NCBI GenBank assembly: GCA_009702955.1
Contig: WLHA01000031.1
Span: 1 to 8,819, forward strand
Direction: 5' to 3'
Source of the DNA: Actinomycetota bacterium
Lineage (GTDB): Bacteria; Actinomycetota; Acidimicrobiia; IMCC26256
Length of the DNA stretch: 8,819 bases
The notes under the pieces were generated by a model that saw nothing but the letters and a program-made list of their open reading frames with translations, did no database searches and was not told the DNA's origin. This document shows, piece after piece, positions 7,181-8,819 of the stretch; the first letter of the stretch is position 1; the number at the start of each line of letters is the position of its first letter. The position numbers were made by a program, and so were the translations under genes.

Positions 7181-8410
7181 TTAAACGATGTCGAGGCCGA
7201 GCATCTTGATTGCGTTGCCCCGCACAATCTTGTACTGCTGCTCAGGGGTTAAGTGCCCCATCAGGTCAATTGCGACCTCGAGAGTATTCGGCCAGGTTGA
7301 GTCGGTATGCGGATAATCGGTCTCGAACGTGACGTTGTCGATACCAACTTTGTCGAGCGAATCGATACCGTGACGGTCGCGGAAGAAGCAGGTGTAGATC
7401 TGCTTGTAGTAGTAGGAGGAAGGAGCCTCTGGGATGAGGTCTTTCACTCCCGCCCAAGCGCGGTGCTCATTCCAGACGTCATCGGCGCGCTCAAGAATGT
7501 AAGGAACCCATCCAATCTGACCCTCGGAGTATGCAAGCTTCAGGTCGGGGAAGCGCACGAGCACTCCGGAGAACAAGAAGTCGGTCATCGAAGACATTGC
7601 GTTACCGAATGAGAGTGTTGCCTGCACCGCCGCCGGCGCATCGGACGAGGTCGAGGGCATACGAGAGGACGAACCAATGTGCATGCATACAACGGTCTGA
7701 GTCTCAGAGCATGCGATGAAGAACGGGTCCCAGTATCCGGAGTGAATGCTCGGGAGGCCAAGGTGAGGTGGGATCTCGCTGAAACAAACAGCTCGCGCAC
7801 CACGGGCCGCGTTTCGGCGAACCTCTTTCGCTGCAAGGTTCGCATCCCAGAGCGGAATAATTGGGAGCGGGACTAGCGCTCCACCGCTATCGCCACACCA
7901 CTCTTCAACCATCCAGTCGTTATATGCATAGACGCATGCCTCGGCGAGCTCACGGTCCTTGGCCTCAAGGAATGTCTGGCCACAGAATCGAGGGAAGGTA
8001 GGGAAGGAGAGCGATACATCGACCCAGTTCATGGTGTTGTCGATAACGCGTGCCTTGGGGTCATAGCAACCAGGGCGCATCTCGTCATAAGTAATCGGGA
8101 CAAGACCCATGTCATCGCGCGGGAATCCAACAGCGGCTACATGGCGCTTATGGGGGTACATGCCGTCTTCATAGAACCAAATGTCACAGGGAGGCGCGTC
8201 GTCGTCTAACTGGTACTCGTACTGAGTGCCACCTAGAAACTTCAGGCCGGCGAGTCCGTGGCGCTCGATGCGAGGGCCGCGCTCTTTGAACTTTGCAGGG
8301 AGCCAGGTCTTCCATAGGTGCGGAGGCTCAACGACGTGGTCATCGACACTTACGATGCGCGGAAAATCTGAGACCTGCCCGTCCTTGGGGTTTTGATCGG
8401 TCGAAGTCAT
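7181..8410 (-). CDS. Amidohydrolase-2 family metal-dependent hydrolase or decarboxylase
   Basis: The product is 409 residues of the amidohydrolase-related TIM-barrel family (PF04909), which includes ACMSD, gamma-resorcylate decarboxylase and many actinobacterial catabolic enzymes. Visible metal-site elements are VDDHVVEP at 22-29 (an acidic residue two before H25), MHIGSSS at 243-249 with H244, and ETDYPHTDS at 363-371 with D365 and H368, the typical C-terminal catalytic aspartate region. The last 25 residues fit the family pattern of a helix and a closing GNAIKMLGLD. Such enzymes decarboxylate or hydrolyse ring and carboxylate compounds; which of these applies here cannot be decided. It is probably the first gene of the minus-strand operon: AGGAGG lies six bases before its ATG, and an operator-like palindrome lies about 87 bases upstream. 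No signal peptide is seen, so it is probably cytosolic. Confidence 0.92.
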   Translation of the reverse strand: MTSTDQNPKDGQVSDFPRIVSVDDHVVEPPHLWKTWLPAKFKERGPRIERHGLAGLKFLGGTQYEYQLDDDAPPCDIWFYEDGMYPHKRHVAAVGFPRDDMGLVPITYDEMRPGCYDPKARVIDNTMNWVDVSLSFPTFPRFCGQTFLEAKDRELAEACVYAYNDWMVEEWCGDSGGALVPLPIIPLWDANLAAKEVRRNAARGARAVCFSEIPPHLGLPSIHSGYWDPFFIACSETQTVVCMHIGSSSRMPSTSSDAPAAVQATLSFGNAMSSMTDFLFSGVLVRFPDLKLAYSEGQIGWVPYILERADDVWNEHRAWAGVKDLIPEAPSSYYYKQIYTCFFRDRHGIDSLDKVGIDNVTFETDYPHTDSTWPNTLEVAIDLMGHLTPEQQYKIVRGNAIKMLGLDIV

Positions 8411-8416
8411 TTAGGT

Positions 8417-8422
8417 CCTCCT
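8417..8422 (-). promoter_or_regulatory. Strong ribosome-binding site of the amidohydrolase gene
   Basis: AGGAGG on the minus strand is six bases before the ATG at 8410, the best-placed Shine-Dalgarno in the window. It fixes the start of the first operon gene. Confidence 0.8.
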
Positions 8423-8496
8423 AGATAGACGGCTAATCGTTGCCATTCAACGAAATACTGCGTTGCCTGACGTGTCGCATTTACTTACTTATCACC

Positions 8497-8517
8497 AATC
8501 TGACGCGCCGTCAGATT
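8497..8517. promoter_or_regulatory. Perfect 9+3+9 palindrome, probable repressor operator
   Basis: The arms AATCTGACG (8497-8505) and CGTCAGATT (8509-8517) are exact reverse complements around a three-base spacer. The length and form suit a dimeric TetR-type regulator, the common kind of controller for actinobacterial CoA-ester catabolism. It lies in the only sizeable gap on the minus strand, upstream of the amidohydrolase, and its right part covers the TGA stop (8513-8511) of the edge hydrolase. A further half-site CTGACG occurs at 8467-8472; if read as the left arm of a second, degenerate site, its centre would be 33 bases away. No run of T follows on either strand, so an intrinsic terminator is unlikely. 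I could not identify convincing -35 and -10 boxes nearby. No regulator gene is in the window. Confidence 0.65.
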
Positions 8518-8819
8518 ACAGGAGAACCGGTAGCAATAACGACCTGAGGGGCCGGGCATGCTGCTTGGTCCGGCGGAACCCTAAGGCGCAGAAAATATGA
8601 ATTGATGATTGGGTCTAAGCATCCATCCCCAGATGGGTAAGAGGTGTGCTGGGCCCCAGGGGCGACTACAAGGTGCCCGGACTTCAGTTCTGTAGCAAGG
8701 CCCTGCGCCCAGACAAGAGGGGTAATCGGGTCGTCACGAGTGCCTATTACAACAATAGGGGGAGCTAAGGGGGCCGCTATTGGTAGCGACTCCGCGAGGA
8801 GTGGCTTTGACGGCCAGTA
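8511..8819 (-). CDS. C-terminal end of a TAP-like alpha/beta hydrolase, 5' part outside the window
   Basis: On the minus strand a frame open from the window edge ends at TGA 8513-8511, giving the last 102 residues. They match the C-terminal domain of tripeptidyl-aminopeptidase-like serine hydrolases (PF08386). The fragment starts YWPSKP, where the family often has CxxWP. It continues with APPIVVIGTRDDPITPLVWA, where D30 of the fragment is the likely catalytic aspartate, and then VVAPGAQHTSYPSGDGC, with H58 the likely catalytic histidine. It ends with NSYFLRLRVPPDQAAC, in which C67 and C88 form the typical conserved cysteine pair, often a disulfide in secreted members. The serine nucleophile and any signal peptide lie outside. 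Members act as secreted peptidases or esterases. The 100-base distance and the palindrome between it and the amidohydrolase suggest that it is not a simple part of the same operon, though read-through is possible. Confidence 0.85.
   Translation of the reverse strand, partial: YWPSKPLLAESLPIAAPLAPPIVVIGTRDDPITPLVWAQGLATELKSGHLVVAPGAQHTSYPSGDGCLDPIINSYFLRLRVPPDQAACPAPQVVIATGSPVI

Noticed and set aside
7307..7876. Long plus-strand open frames opposite the amidohydrolase gene
   Set aside because: They are antisense shadows of a well-supported coding region; their translations show no recognisable family pattern and they lack ribosome-binding sites.
8481..8491. TTAC tandem repeat (TTACTTACTTA) as a repeat element
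   Set aside because: It has fewer than three full units in AT-rich intergenic DNA, which is likely chance.
8497..8517. The palindrome as an intrinsic terminator of the edge hydrolase gene
   Set aside because: No T tract follows on the minus strand, where the sequence continues GGTGATAAG, and the stem overlaps the stop codon itself. An operator explains it better.

Overview
The window reads as bacterial DNA and looks actinobacterial. The evidence is paired FadE-type acyl-CoA dehydrogenases with a four-base overlap, a PtpB-like phosphatase, an amidohydrolase-2 protein, a tripeptidyl-aminopeptidase-like alpha/beta hydrolase and frequent GTG starts. The base composition looks only moderately GC-rich by eye, lower than in soil Streptomyces or Mycobacterium. 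An aquatic member of Acidimicrobiia or a related lineage fits, but this taxonomic guess is inference. Genes are tightly packed. I saw no RNA genes, mobile elements or CRISPR arrays.

Left part, plus strand (1-2635): the 3' end of a gene whose product resembles the C-terminal half of a thiamine-diphosphate (acetolactate synthase-like) enzyme but lacks the cofactor-binding motif. It overlaps by 13 bases a 703-residue PAS-PAS-GGDEF-EAL protein that makes and/or breaks cyclic di-GMP. The GGDEF signature is altered to HGDEF, while the inhibitory site and the EAL catalytic residues look intact.

Middle and right, minus strand (8410 down to 2650): five genes in a probable operon, read in the order amidohydrolase (8410-7181), PtpB-like phosphatase (7139-6309), large acyl-CoA dehydrogenase (6284-5139), small acyl-CoA dehydrogenase (5142-4216) and a divergent acyl-CoA carboxyltransferase (4212-2650). 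Gaps are 41, 24, -4 and 3 bases. The two dehydrogenases look like the subunits of a heteromeric enzyme of the steroid-side-chain type. The cluster therefore suggests catabolism of a bulky or cyclic CoA ester, with the amidohydrolase acting on a ring or carboxylate and the carboxyltransferase acting on an acyl-CoA. The substrate cannot be read from the sequence. The operon ends 14 bases from the convergent cyclic-di-GMP gene.

Right edge (8511-8819, minus strand): the last 102 residues of an alpha/beta hydrolase that begins beyond the window. The 97-base gap between it and the amidohydrolase carries a strong ribosome-binding site and a perfect 9+3+9 palindrome that overlaps the hydrolase stop codon. 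This palindrome is the best candidate operator for the five-gene operon.
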